Positions 1 through 6,805 of a stretch of DNA of 7,907 nt are shown one piece after another. Below the pieces are notes generated by a model. That model saw only the letters and a program-made list of their open reading frames with translations, was not told the DNA's origin and did not search any database. Numbering within the stretch: the first letter of the stretch is position 1; each line of letters starts with the position of its first letter. The position numbers and the translations under genes are program-made. Source of the stretch: Candidatus Zophobacter franzmannii (GTDB taxonomy: Bacteria > Cloacimonadota > Cloacimonadia > Cloacimonadales > JAFGVF01); the NCBI GenBank assembly GCA_030765245.1, contig JAVCCX010000007.1, positions 1-7,907 of the forward strand, in the 5' to 3' direction.

Positions 1-809
1 AACAGTATAATTTCTCAACTCATGCCTTAGCAGTTGTGGGAGATTTGGTTAATGTCGATGTTGGGCAGGAAGGTAGTTATCGAATTGAAGAGATCGCTCC
101 CAGAAAGAACACCTTTTCCCGCTTCTCCGGTGGTTCGTTTCAGAAAGAGATTCCTATTGCCACGAATTTGGACCTTATTGTTATAACAACTTCATGGGCA
201 TTTCCAATGATTAAATACGGCTTAATTGACCGTTACCTCTGCCTTGCTGCAAAATATGATATAACCCCACTCGTATGCCTTAATAAGATAGATATGGCAA
301 CAGATAGAGAGTTTGTAGATGAAGATTTTGCCTATTATGTTGAGAGTGGAATTGATGTTATTTATACTTCATGCGAAACTTGTGAAGGTATGGAGGAGCT
401 CAAGCAAAAGTTGAGTGATAAGATCTCTGTGTTCACTGGACAATCAGGAGTTGGAAAGAGCTCAATAATCAATATTTTGTATCCCGGTGTGAACCTTCGT
501 ACTGCTGAGATCAGCACTTATAATGAGAAGGGAAGGCATACGACTACAAGTAGCTCACTGATAAAGTGGAGCTTTGGTGGTTACCTTGTTGATACTCCGG
601 GAATCAAGACAGTTACTCTACATAGTTCAGATATAACTGATATCCCCCACCTTTTCCCAGGGTTTGATAGATTTAGTAGTGGTTGCAAGTTCCGAAACTG
701 CGTCCATACGCATGAGGTTCAGTGTGGTATTAAGCAAGCAGTAGAAGACTGCATTATCCCGCTTGAACGATATGAGTCATATCTTCGCTTAATGGAGTCA
801 CTAAAATGA
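1..809 (+). CDS. rsgA: Ribosome small-subunit-dependent GTPase RsgA, 5'-truncated by the window edge
   Basis: RsgA (YjeQ/CpgA) is a circularly permuted GTPase that acts late in 30S ribosomal subunit assembly. The frame is open from base 3, so the gene starts outside the window; the GTG at 36 lies inside the VVGDLV stretch that closes the N-terminal OB fold and is not the start. GTPase motifs appear in the permuted order expected for the family: G4 NKID (282-293), a G5-like TSCET, the P-loop GQSGVGKS (438-461), the G2 region GRHTTT, and G3 DTPG (591-602). The C-terminal zinc site is intact as C-X4-C-X-H-X5-C (684-725). Visible length is 268 residues; family members are about 290-350, so only the first few dozen residues are missing. 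Its stop overlaps the nadK start by 4 bases (ATGA). The identification is firm. Confidence 0.96.
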   Translation, partial: QYNFSTHALAVVGDLVNVDVGQEGSYRIEEIAPRKNTFSRFSGGSFQKEIPIATNLDLIVITTSWAFPMIKYGLIDRYLCLAAKYDITPLVCLNKIDMATDREFVDEDFAYYVESGIDVIYTSCETCEGMEELKQKLSDKISVFTGQSGVGKSSIINILYPGVNLRTAEISTYNEKGRHTTTSSSLIKWSFGGYLVDTPGIKTVTLHSSDITDIPHLFPGFDRFSSGCKFRNCVHTHEVQCGIKQAVEDCIIPLERYESYLRLMESLK

Positions 810-1666
810 AAAATATTATAGTTTATATAAATCCCTATCATGCTAAAATTCCTGAGGTTGCTACAGTTCTTGAAGACCTTCAGAAAAAGTATGGAGTTGT
901 GTTTTGGTGCCTTCCTCGTCAGGATAACCTATTCCCTGAGACAATAAACACAAGTAGTGAAAAAGACCTAAAGCAAAAGAACTGTGATTGCATTCTTGTG
1001 TTCGGGGGAGATGGTTCGATTCTGCAAGCAAAAGATACTGCTTTGAAATTTAACACACCCATTCTAGGTGTGAATATCGGGCATCTTGGGTTTCTCTCTG
1101 AGACTGACATGACAGACTTAGAGAAATCTTTAGATAACCTGATGCATAAGAAGTTTCAAGTACAATCAAGAATGCTAATCCGTGCAGATGTTTGGCGAGA
1201 TGGCAATAAGATTTTTTCCACCCTAGCCTTAAATGATGCTGTTATTTATAAATCTGTATCACCTAAGTTAATTGAAGTGAAAATATTGGATCAGAAAAGG
1301 CATGTTTTAACAGCAAGATGTGATGGTTTTGTGGCTGCAACACCAACAGGTTCAACAGCATACTCGCTCGCTGCCGGTGGTCCACTCCTTACACCCGTTA
1401 TGGATGCAATTGTTATTACTCCCTTAAACCCTCACATCATGGCAATCAGACCGATTGTCTTCCCTGCAAAAAACAAGATAACTTTTAGAATGATAGATCA
1501 GGAACATAGTTCAATGCTCCAGATTGATGGTGTTAATGCAATAGAGTTACAAGAGGGTGATGAGGTGAGAATTACTGCAGCTAAGGAGAAAGTAAACTTT
1601 ATTAAGTTATCCAATAGAACCTTCTACCAAATCTTAAGAAACAAGATGCATATGGGCAGAATATGA
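806..1666 (+). CDS. nadK: NAD kinase
   Basis: This cytoplasmic enzyme phosphorylates NAD+ to NADP+ and so sets the NADP(H) pool. The 286-residue protein is full length for the family (about 260-300). Residues 67-71 are the GGDGS motif with the expected catalytic Asp69, followed by LGVNIGHLGFL (87-97), the Asn143-Asp144 pair in ALND, and the glycine-rich TPTGSTAYS with AAGGPL (179-194). PHIMAIRPIVFP (209-220) and the LQIDG segment (238-242) complete the C-terminal beta domain. The ATG at 806 is chosen because it gives the normal N-terminus, overlaps the rsgA stop by 4 bases and has GGAG at 794-797 with 8 bases of spacing. Translational coupling to rsgA is likely. No key residue is missing. Confidence 0.97.
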   Translation: MKNIIVYINPYHAKIPEVATVLEDLQKKYGVVFWCLPRQDNLFPETINTSSEKDLKQKNCDCILVFGGDGSILQAKDTALKFNTPILGVNIGHLGFLSETDMTDLEKSLDNLMHKKFQVQSRMLIRADVWRDGNKIFSTLALNDAVIYKSVSPKLIEVKILDQKRHVLTARCDGFVAATPTGSTAYSLAAGGPLLTPVMDAIVITPLNPHIMAIRPIVFPAKNKITFRMIDQEHSSMLQIDGVNAIELQEGDEVRITAAKEKVNFIKLSNRTFYQILRNKMHMGRI

Positions 1667-3369
1667 TTAAGAAACTTATCCTGGAAAATTTTATTCTCAT
1701 TGAAAAACTTGAGCTTGAATTCAAAGATGGGCTTAATGTTATCACAGGAGAAACAGGGGCGGGTAAATCTATTTTAATTGGCTCAATTGACCTTGTCTTG
1801 GGGAATCAAATAAGAACTGAGATAGCCTATGATACTGATAAACCTGTGTACATCCAAGCTGATTTCGCTTTAAACCAAGAGAACAAAGAGCTGATGGAAC
1901 TTGTAGAATTTCACGGGTTTGATATTAGCGAAAACGAACTCTTCTTTGCAAAAAAAGTAACTACTTCCGGTAAAACAACAAGCTACATTAACGGAGTAAG
2001 GGTTACAAATGCTATAGTTCAACAGTTTAGAAGTATCCTTGTTGATTTCCATAATCAAAATGACCAGCAGTTACTTCTGAGACCTGACTATCAGTTAAAT
2101 GTTTTAGACTCCTATGGAAAGCTCCTGAATGAAAGAGAAGAGTATAATAGAACTTTGGCATCTCTTAAGCAATTACAAGAAGAGATTTATGAGCTTAGGC
2201 GAGAAGATAAAGAAAATAAAGAGAAAATTGCTCTGTACCTTTTTCAAATTAACGAAATTGAAAGCACCAGACTTCAGTCCGGAGAGGATAAAGATATTGA
2301 GCAGGAGTTAGAGCTTTTAACTCATGCTGAGGAGATCCTTGGAAATAGCTCAGAACTTGTTAATGAACTCTATGACAATGATAATTCAATCTATGATAAA
2401 TTGAGCCGTTATACAAGAGAGTTTAATAAATATGCTAAAGATAATTCCCTGATTGAGGAAATTGATAATCTACTCAATGAAACCCTTGTTTCGATGGATG
2501 ATTTAGTCTCTTCAGCCCGGTCAATACCACAAAAGATTCAAAATGACCCTCAGCGACTCACTGACCTGGAGTCTAGACTTAATAGTATAAATGAGCTTAA
2601 AAGTAAATATCATTCAAATACAATTGAGGGAATAATTGAATATTATAAGAGAATCAGTACAGAAGTTACAACTCAGAAGGCTAATAAATCTTCGATTGAA
2701 AAATTGGAAAACCGACTGATTAAATTAAGAGAAAAACTAGTAAATATTGGTTCAGATTTATCAAAGAAACGAGAGAATATTTCGAAGAAACTTTCAGTTG
2801 AACTTCAGAAACAAATTCGAAAACTCTCTATGCCAGATAGTGTTTTCCAAATTTTGATTGACAAAAAACCAGTTTTTGAGTCAAATAATCAGTCAGAAGG
2901 AATAGAGTATCCGAAGAATGGTTTTGATAGTGTTAGATATATGTTTTCATCTAACAAAGGTGTTGAGCCAAAGCTATTGAAGGAAGCTATATCCGGTGGT
3001 GAGTTATCTCGTGTAATGCTTGCTGTAAAGCGGGTTCTATCGAGTTATTTACAAAGTCGGCTTATAGTATTTGATGAGATTGATGCAGGTATTGGAGGAA
3101 AGACCGCTGATATTATTGCAGACATCATTAGTGAAATGAATTCACAGCATCAAATAATGTGTATAACCCACCTTCCACAGATTGCTTCAGTTGGGAAAAA
3201 TCATCTTCTGATAGCTAAAGATTCAAGTGGTAAGAAAACGAAAACAGAAATTTATACTCTCAGCGGAGAGGCAAGGATAAATGAGATAGCGCGGATGTTA
3301 TCAGGATCAAATAGCAGTATCGCCCTTCAGCATGCTGCGGAGTTATTAAAACGAAAAGAATGGAGTTAA
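1663..3369 (+). CDS. recN: DNA repair protein RecN (SMC-like ATPase)
   Basis: RecN is an SMC-family ATPase that acts early in double-strand-break repair, bridging DNA ends. The 568-residue protein has the family layout: N-terminal ATPase half with Walker A GETGAGKS (29-36), a charged coiled-coil region (about 150-385) broken near 240-300, then the ABC signature ISGGELSRVMLAVK (443-456), Walker B VFDEIDAGIGG (469-479, Asp471 and Glu472) and the switch histidine in THLPQ (502-506, His503). Length is normal (about 550-570). The segment usually written DIHGQHEHQ reads DFHNQNDQQ (128-136), a mild departure from my memory of the consensus. The start overlaps the nadK stop by 4 bases (ATGA), and no strong Shine-Dalgarno is visible, so coupled translation from nadK is plausible. 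nadK followed by recN is a recurring bacterial gene order. Confidence 0.97.
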   Translation: MIKKLILENFILIEKLELEFKDGLNVITGETGAGKSILIGSIDLVLGNQIRTEIAYDTDKPVYIQADFALNQENKELMELVEFHGFDISENELFFAKKVTTSGKTTSYINGVRVTNAIVQQFRSILVDFHNQNDQQLLLRPDYQLNVLDSYGKLLNEREEYNRTLASLKQLQEEIYELRREDKENKEKIALYLFQINEIESTRLQSGEDKDIEQELELLTHAEEILGNSSELVNELYDNDNSIYDKLSRYTREFNKYAKDNSLIEEIDNLLNETLVSMDDLVSSARSIPQKIQNDPQRLTDLESRLNSINELKSKYHSNTIEGIIEYYKRISTEVTTQKANKSSIEKLENRLIKLREKLVNIGSDLSKKRENISKKLSVELQKQIRKLSMPDSVFQILIDKKPVFESNNQSEGIEYPKNGFDSVRYMFSSNKGVEPKLLKEAISGGELSRVMLAVKRVLSSYLQSRLIVFDEIDAGIGGKTADIIADIISEMNSQHQIMCITHLPQIASVGKNHLLIAKDSSGKKTKTEIYTLSGEARINEIARMLSGSNSSIALQHAAELLKRKEWS

Positions 3370-3370
3370 G

Positions 3371-4282
3371 ATGGCAATAAGTAGAAAAATAAGTAAAAGT
3401 TTAGCAGTTCTCATCATCGGTATTTCAATTGTAATCTCGATTTACATGAATCCTGAAAGACCTAAGAGTAAGGTTAATATAGAAAATGCAGAAGAGGTCT
3501 TTGAGGATAACTTATCTCAGTACCACAAAACATACCGGTACACAGTACTTATTGATAGTACTAATATTACAATCCCCAACCTGGAAGGTGGATTTACTAC
3601 CCTGTTCAAAGAAGAAAAAAATGGTTACAAGAATTTTGTAATAGAATCACCAATGATGAAAACATCTATCCTGAACAATTTGCTCCAGAGGTTGGGTACT
3701 CCTGCTAACTATACTGAAGCTGTCATTAATCAGATTCCTCACAAAAGAGTTCAAACACTTGATAGACTTCGTGAAAAGTACCAAGAGCATTCAGAAGATC
3801 GTGCGAAATTTAGAGCAACTCTTACTAATGCTAAATATGGCTTTGATACATATCGTTCATTGATAAAAGAAGAAGATGTTAAACTTGATAGTCTTCTAAA
3901 GAGAATAGATGACCTCGAAGAGGGTAGTTCAGACCTTGTAATGGTTACATTTACTACTAAGCCTGCTAAAAGCGTAGGTACAAAAGTCAGATTGACTAAC
4001 ATTGCCATCGAAACAATTAAATTCATTGCCATTCTATCAATAATAACTATAATACTCTTCTATGGTAGTAAATTATTAAACAGATTCCTTAATTGGTTTG
4101 GAGTTGGAAGCATTTCGAAGGGTTATAATTATCGAGGCTATTATAACAGCTCATACGGCCGTTACGGCCGTTACGGCGGTAAGGATAAGAAGGGTAAGCG
4201 TAAGGTTAAAAGAGTCTATAAAGACAAAGTTACCACTGACCCTGATAAAAGTGATGAGGAAGAACAAGATTCAGATAATTAG
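3371..4282 (+). CDS. Unrecognised two-pass membrane protein with coiled coil and Tyr/Gly-rich basic tail
   Basis: I do not recognise this 303-residue protein with confidence. It has a short basic N-terminus (RKISKS), a membrane segment at about 10-26, a soluble region at 27-215, a second membrane segment at about 213-236, and a polar tail. The soluble region has beta-like stretches (55-70, 86-92), a helical charged region likely to form an antiparallel coiled coil (about 125-185), then a strand (188-197). This order resembles DUF4349-type envelope proteins; that is inference only. The charge pattern suggests both ends are cytoplasmic and the middle is outside. The tail has a Tyr/Gly/Arg segment (251-270), a Lys/Arg cluster (271-287) and an acidic end (DEEEQDSDN). 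The ATG at 3371 lies 1 base after the recN stop, with GGAG at 3362-3365. A 15-base gap follows before the NfeD gene, suggesting a link to the NfeD/SPFH pair. Confidence 0.85.
   Translation: MAISRKISKSLAVLIIGISIVISIYMNPERPKSKVNIENAEEVFEDNLSQYHKTYRYTVLIDSTNITIPNLEGGFTTLFKEEKNGYKNFVIESPMMKTSILNNLLQRLGTPANYTEAVINQIPHKRVQTLDRLREKYQEHSEDRAKFRATLTNAKYGFDTYRSLIKEEDVKLDSLLKRIDDLEEGSSDLVMVTFTTKPAKSVGTKVRLTNIAIETIKFIAILSIITIILFYGSKLLNRFLNWFGVGSISKGYNYRGYYNSSYGRYGRYGGKDKKGKRKVKRVYKDKVTTDPDKSDEEEQDSDN
4154..4180 (+). repeat. Three tandem 9-bp units encoding YGR-YGR-YGG
   Basis: The units TACGGCCGT, TACGGCCGT and TACGGCGGT run head to tail; the first two are identical and the third differs by one base. 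They are in frame with the membrane-protein gene and encode residues 262-270. The run is much more GC-rich than its surroundings. It probably arose by slippage or duplication within a coding low-complexity tail, and may vary in copy number between strains. Confidence 0.85.
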
Positions 4283-4284
4283 GT

Positions 4285-4292
4285 AAAGGAGG
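4285..4292 (+). promoter_or_regulatory. Strong Shine-Dalgarno for the NfeD-like gene
   Basis: AAAGGAGG lies just after the preceding stop (TAG at 4280-4282), 5 bases before the ATG at 4298. It is the best ribosome-binding site in the plus-strand block and fixes the start of the 149-residue NfeD-like protein. It suggests that this gene is initiated independently instead of relying on coupling to the gene before it. Confidence 0.8.
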
Positions 4293-4297
4293 CTCCT

Positions 4298-4747
4298 ATG
4301 GATCTTTCACCTTGGACAATCTGGATGATTTTAGGAATCATCTGTGTTATTGTTGAAATACTCGACCCGGCTTTCTTCTTTTTAAGCCTTGGGTTAGGTT
4401 GTATTGTTACAGGTTTATGCTCATTGTTTCCCTTTGTGGGAAGCTCAATTGTCATTCAAATAGCACTGTTCGTAATCTTTAGTTTCATCTCATTTCTACT
4501 GATGAAAAAGTTAGCTAAGAAAGTCCTGCAACCAGCAGGAAATGACACAAATATCTTTGCTCTTAAAGATAAAATCGCCCATGTAGTGAAGGATATCCCT
4601 ATCGATGGTAAGGGATATGTAAAAATTGGTGGCGAAGAGTGGTCTGCAATTTCCGAAGACAACTCAGAGCTAAAAGAAGGATCTAAAGTTGTTGTCATCG
4701 ACATTGAAGGCAATAAACTAATTGTACACAAATCTATGGAGGACTAA
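4298..4747 (+). CDS. Short NfeD-like membrane protein (NfeD1b type, no protease domain)
   Basis: NfeD-family proteins are inner-membrane partners of SPFH (stomatin/flotillin-like) proteins and are usually encoded beside them; their exact role is unsettled, with links to membrane organisation and quality control. This 149-residue protein is the short form: three predicted membrane segments (about 5-24, 26-46 and 50-69), a basic loop (KKLAKK, 70-75), then a soluble C-terminal OB-fold domain (about 85-146). The OB domain shows the typical GKGYVKIGGEEWSA (104-117) and a strand pattern ending KVVVIDIEGNKLIVHK (130-145). The N-terminal ClpP-like serine protease domain of long NfeD proteins is absent, as expected for this class. 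The stop overlaps the SPFH gene start by one base (TAATG), which supports coupled expression and a physical partnership. Confidence 0.92.
   Translation: MDLSPWTIWMILGIICVIVEILDPAFFFLSLGLGCIVTGLCSLFPFVGSSIVIQIALFVIFSFISFLLMKKLAKKVLQPAGNDTNIFALKDKIAHVVKDIPIDGKGYVKIGGEEWSAISEDNSELKEGSKVVVIDIEGNKLIVHKSMED
4738..4743 (+). promoter_or_regulatory. Shine-Dalgarno for the SPFH gene, inside the nfeD 3' end
   Basis: GGAGGA lies within the last codons of the NfeD-like gene, 3 bases before the ATG at 4747, which itself shares one base with the upstream TAA. The position supports the chosen start and re-initiation by ribosomes finishing the NfeD-like gene. Confidence 0.65.
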
Positions 4748-5682
4748 TGGCAATTGTACTTATAATATTGGCTGTACTAACAATTATTCTAATCTCTAAA
4801 GGGCTAATAATTGTTCGACAAGCAGAGGTTGTAGTAATAGAAAGATTAGGAACCTATCATCATACACTTGCAAGTGGACTGCATCTGATAGTTCCTATCT
4901 TTGATAGACCCCGTAATATAACCTGGAGATCTATCAGTGCAGATTCTCGTGGAAGATCAATCATTAATCAAAAAACCGTGTCTCGTATCGATCTCAGAGA
5001 AACGGTTTATGACTTCCCACGCCAGAATGTGATTACAAAAGATAATGTTACTATCAATATCAATGCTTTACTCTATTTTCAAGTAACTGATCCGTATAAG
5101 GCAGTTTATGAAATTAGAAACCTTCCACACGCAATTGAGAAACTTACTCAAACAACTTTGCGTAATGTCATAGGTGAACTTGAACTCGACGCAACTCTTT
5201 CTTCTCGTGACACGATCAACTCTCGTCTGAGAAATATCCTGGACGAGGCTACAGATAAATGGGGAGTGAAGGTTAATAGAGTTGAGCTCCAGGACATCGA
5301 ACCACCTGAAGAAATTAAACAAGCAATGGAAAAACAGATGCGTGCAGAACGCGATAAAAGAGCTAAGATTCTTGAGGCTGAAGGGGAAAGAGAATACAAA
5401 ACCCGTACAGCTGAAGGTTCTAAACAGGCAGCTATTCGTGAAGCTGAAGGTAAAGCCCAAGCTAAAGTTCTTGTCGCTGAAGCTGAGAAGAAAGGAATCA
5501 AACTTATTGAGGAAGCTCTTAGCAACTCCAAAATTGATCCTGCCCAGTATCAGTTGATGATGAGATACATCGTTGCATTTAATGATATTGTCCAACAGGG
5601 TGATAAAACTGTTGTTATTCCTTATGAATCATCTGCTCTAATGGGTTCAATGAAAACTCTAAGAGAGCTTTTCAACTCTTAA
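4747..5682 (+). CDS. SPFH/stomatin-like membrane protein (paraslipin/QmcA type)
   Basis: Members of this family are anchored in the membrane by an N-terminal segment and form large oligomers or cages that organise membranes and membrane proteases; the bacterial QmcA/paraslipin branch pairs with short NfeD proteins. The 311-residue protein has a membrane segment at about 3-20, an SPFH domain (about 21-185) with ERLGTYHHTLASGLH (32-46), the typical DLRETVYDFPRQNVITKDNV (82-101) and ELELDATLSSRDTIN (144-158), then an Ala/Glu/Lys-rich coiled coil (about 188-256) with repeated AEG units. A hydrophobic C-terminal part follows, with VVIPYESSALMGSM at 289-302. The stretch 55-80 between the DRP motif and DLRE is longer than in QmcA as I remember it. 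It is the last gene of the block, followed by a terminator 17 bases later. Similarity to eukaryotic STOML2-type proteins is expected. Confidence 0.95.
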   Translation: MAIVLIILAVLTIILISKGLIIVRQAEVVVIERLGTYHHTLASGLHLIVPIFDRPRNITWRSISADSRGRSIINQKTVSRIDLRETVYDFPRQNVITKDNVTININALLYFQVTDPYKAVYEIRNLPHAIEKLTQTTLRNVIGELELDATLSSRDTINSRLRNILDEATDKWGVKVNRVELQDIEPPEEIKQAMEKQMRAERDKRAKILEAEGEREYKTRTAEGSKQAAIREAEGKAQAKVLVAEAEKKGIKLIEEALSNSKIDPAQYQLMMRYIVAFNDIVQQGDKTVVIPYESSALMGSMKTLRELFNS

Positions 5683-5699
5683 CAATATCTCTTAATATT

Positions 5700-5734
5700 A
5701 AAAAAAGGACATACATGAGTATGTCCTTTTTTTT
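5700..5734. terminator. Bidirectional rho-independent terminator between convergent genes
   Basis: A perfect 8-bp stem, GGACATAC (5707-5714) with GTATGTCC (5719-5726), closes a 4-base loop (ATGA). It is flanked by seven A (5700-5706) and eight T (5727-5734), which can extend the stem with A-T pairs. Read on plus, the T-tract follows the hairpin, ending the SPFH transcript; read on minus, the A-tract becomes the U-tract, ending the epimerase transcript. It lies 17 bases after the SPFH stop and 15 bases from the epimerase stop. Nothing else is evident in the 67-base spacer 5683-5749. Confidence 0.92.
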
Positions 5735-5749
5735 ATAAATAGGCTTATT

Positions 5750-6805
5750 TTAGACTTTGTAAAAATCTCTATACCATTTGATAAAGCTGTTAATTCCCTC
5801 TTGGATTGATGTATTAGGTTTATAATCCAGATTCTTTACCAAATCAGAAACATCTGCATGGCTAGCAGGCACATCTCCCGGTTGGAGTGGCAAAAGCTCT
5901 TTAATAGCCTCTTTCCCAAGGGCTTTTTCAATAGAATTGATAAAGTCCATCAGTAATACCGGTGAGCTATTCCCGATGTTATACAACTTGTATGGAGCCT
6001 TTGATGATCCAGGATCAGGACTTAATGCGTTCCATTCAGGATTTGGTTTTGCAGGATGAAATATCACACGCTTTATACCCTCTACAATATCATCAATGTA
6101 TGTGAAATCCCTTTTCATCTTACCATTATTGAAAACCTTAATTGGTTTATCTTGTAGAATGGCTTCTGCAAAAAGGAATAATGCCATATCAGGTCTTCCC
6201 CATGGACCATAAACAGTGAAGAAACGAAGACCGGTTGTAGGAAGTTGATAAAGTGCACTATATGCGTGAGCCAACAATTCGTTCGATTTCTTACTTGCGG
6301 CATATAAACTAATTGGATGATCAACATTATCCGATGTACTGAATGGCAAACTTTCGTTCCAACCATAAACACTCGAACTGCTGGCGTAAACAAGATGTTT
6401 TATCATATTATGCCTTGATGCTTCTAAAATGTTGTAGAATCCCATGATATTGCTCTCTAGATAGGCATAAGGGTTAGTAATACTATACCTAACTCCAGCT
6501 TTCGCAGCTAAATTCACAACTACATCGAACTTTTCTTGTTCAAAAAGCAGTTTCAAGTTCTTCTGATCAGTAAGGTTTAGTTTTATAAACCTATAGTTAG
6601 GATACCTTTTACTTTGAACAAATGTATTATGCTTGATGTACTGTAACTCAATACCTGCATTATCTAACCTGCCATACTTTACCCTTAAGTCATAATAGTC
6701 ATTAATTATATCTAGACCTACAACTTCTATTCCGTCAAGTTGAACCAACTTATTTACTAAGTGGAATCCAATAAAACCGGCTGTACCTGTAATGAGTATT
6801 TTCAT
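5750..6805 (-). CDS. UDP-glucuronate 4-epimerase (extended SDR family)
   Basis: This cytoplasmic NAD-dependent enzyme interconverts UDP-glucuronate and UDP-galacturonate, supplying acidic sugars for capsule, O-antigen or other surface polysaccharides. The 351 residues cover the full family length (about 335-350). Visible features: the Rossmann GTAGFIG (7-13), DIINDYYDLRVKYGRL (32-47), which matches the DNxNDYYD signature of this branch, NLAAKAGVRYS (98-108), the catalytic SSSSVYG (142-148) and YAASK (168-172, Tyr168 and Lys172), TVYGPWGRPDMALFLFAE (197-214), RDFTYIDDIVEG (232-243), YNIGNSSPV (275-283) and LQPGDVPASHADVS (307-320). The ATG at 6805 has AGGAG at 6812-6816, 6 bases away, and shares one base with the stop of the glycosyltransferase gene (TGATG). 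Other extended-SDR epimerases share the fold, but the DYYD and PWGRPDMA motifs favour this substrate. Confidence 0.92.
   Translation of the reverse strand: MKILITGTAGFIGFHLVNKLVQLDGIEVVGLDIINDYYDLRVKYGRLDNAGIELQYIKHNTFVQSKRYPNYRFIKLNLTDQKNLKLLFEQEKFDVVVNLAAKAGVRYSITNPYAYLESNIMGFYNILEASRHNMIKHLVYASSSSVYGWNESLPFSTSDNVDHPISLYAASKKSNELLAHAYSALYQLPTTGLRFFTVYGPWGRPDMALFLFAEAILQDKPIKVFNNGKMKRDFTYIDDIVEGIKRVIFHPAKPNPEWNALSPDPGSSKAPYKLYNIGNSSPVLLMDFINSIEKALGKEAIKELLPLQPGDVPASHADVSDLVKNLDYKPNTSIQEGINSFIKWYRDFYKV

Noticed and set aside
36..38. GTG as the start codon of the RsgA gene
   Set aside because: The frame stays open to the left edge, and the residues before it continue the OB-fold strand, so it is an internal valine of a truncated gene.
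3751..4032. 93-residue antisense open frame inside the membrane-protein gene
   Set aside because: Ser/Leu/Arg-rich composition with no domain, opposite a coding helical region; best explained as a shadow.
4098..4286. 62-residue open frame overlapping the tail of the membrane protein in another frame
   Set aside because: Its Ala/Val/Thr repeats are the frame-shifted reading of the Tyr/Gly repeat DNA, and there is no convincing ribosome-binding site or family resemblance.
4287..4297. Near-palindrome AGGAGGCTCCT covering the NfeD Shine-Dalgarno, as a possible RNA hairpin or operator
   Set aside because: With a usable loop only about three base pairs remain, too weak to hide the ribosome-binding site; it is more likely a by-product of the strong Shine-Dalgarno.
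5068..5595. 175-residue antisense open frame opposite the SPFH gene
   Set aside because: It is Phe/Ser/Cys-rich with no recognisable domain, and lies wholly opposite a well-supported gene whose coiled-coil codons produce long antisense frames. A second antisense frame at 5148-5531 is rejected for the same reason.
5683..5749. Small RNA or promoter in the convergent spacer
   Set aside because: The 67 bases are accounted for by the terminator and short flanks, and no promoter-like pair of boxes or further structure is visible.
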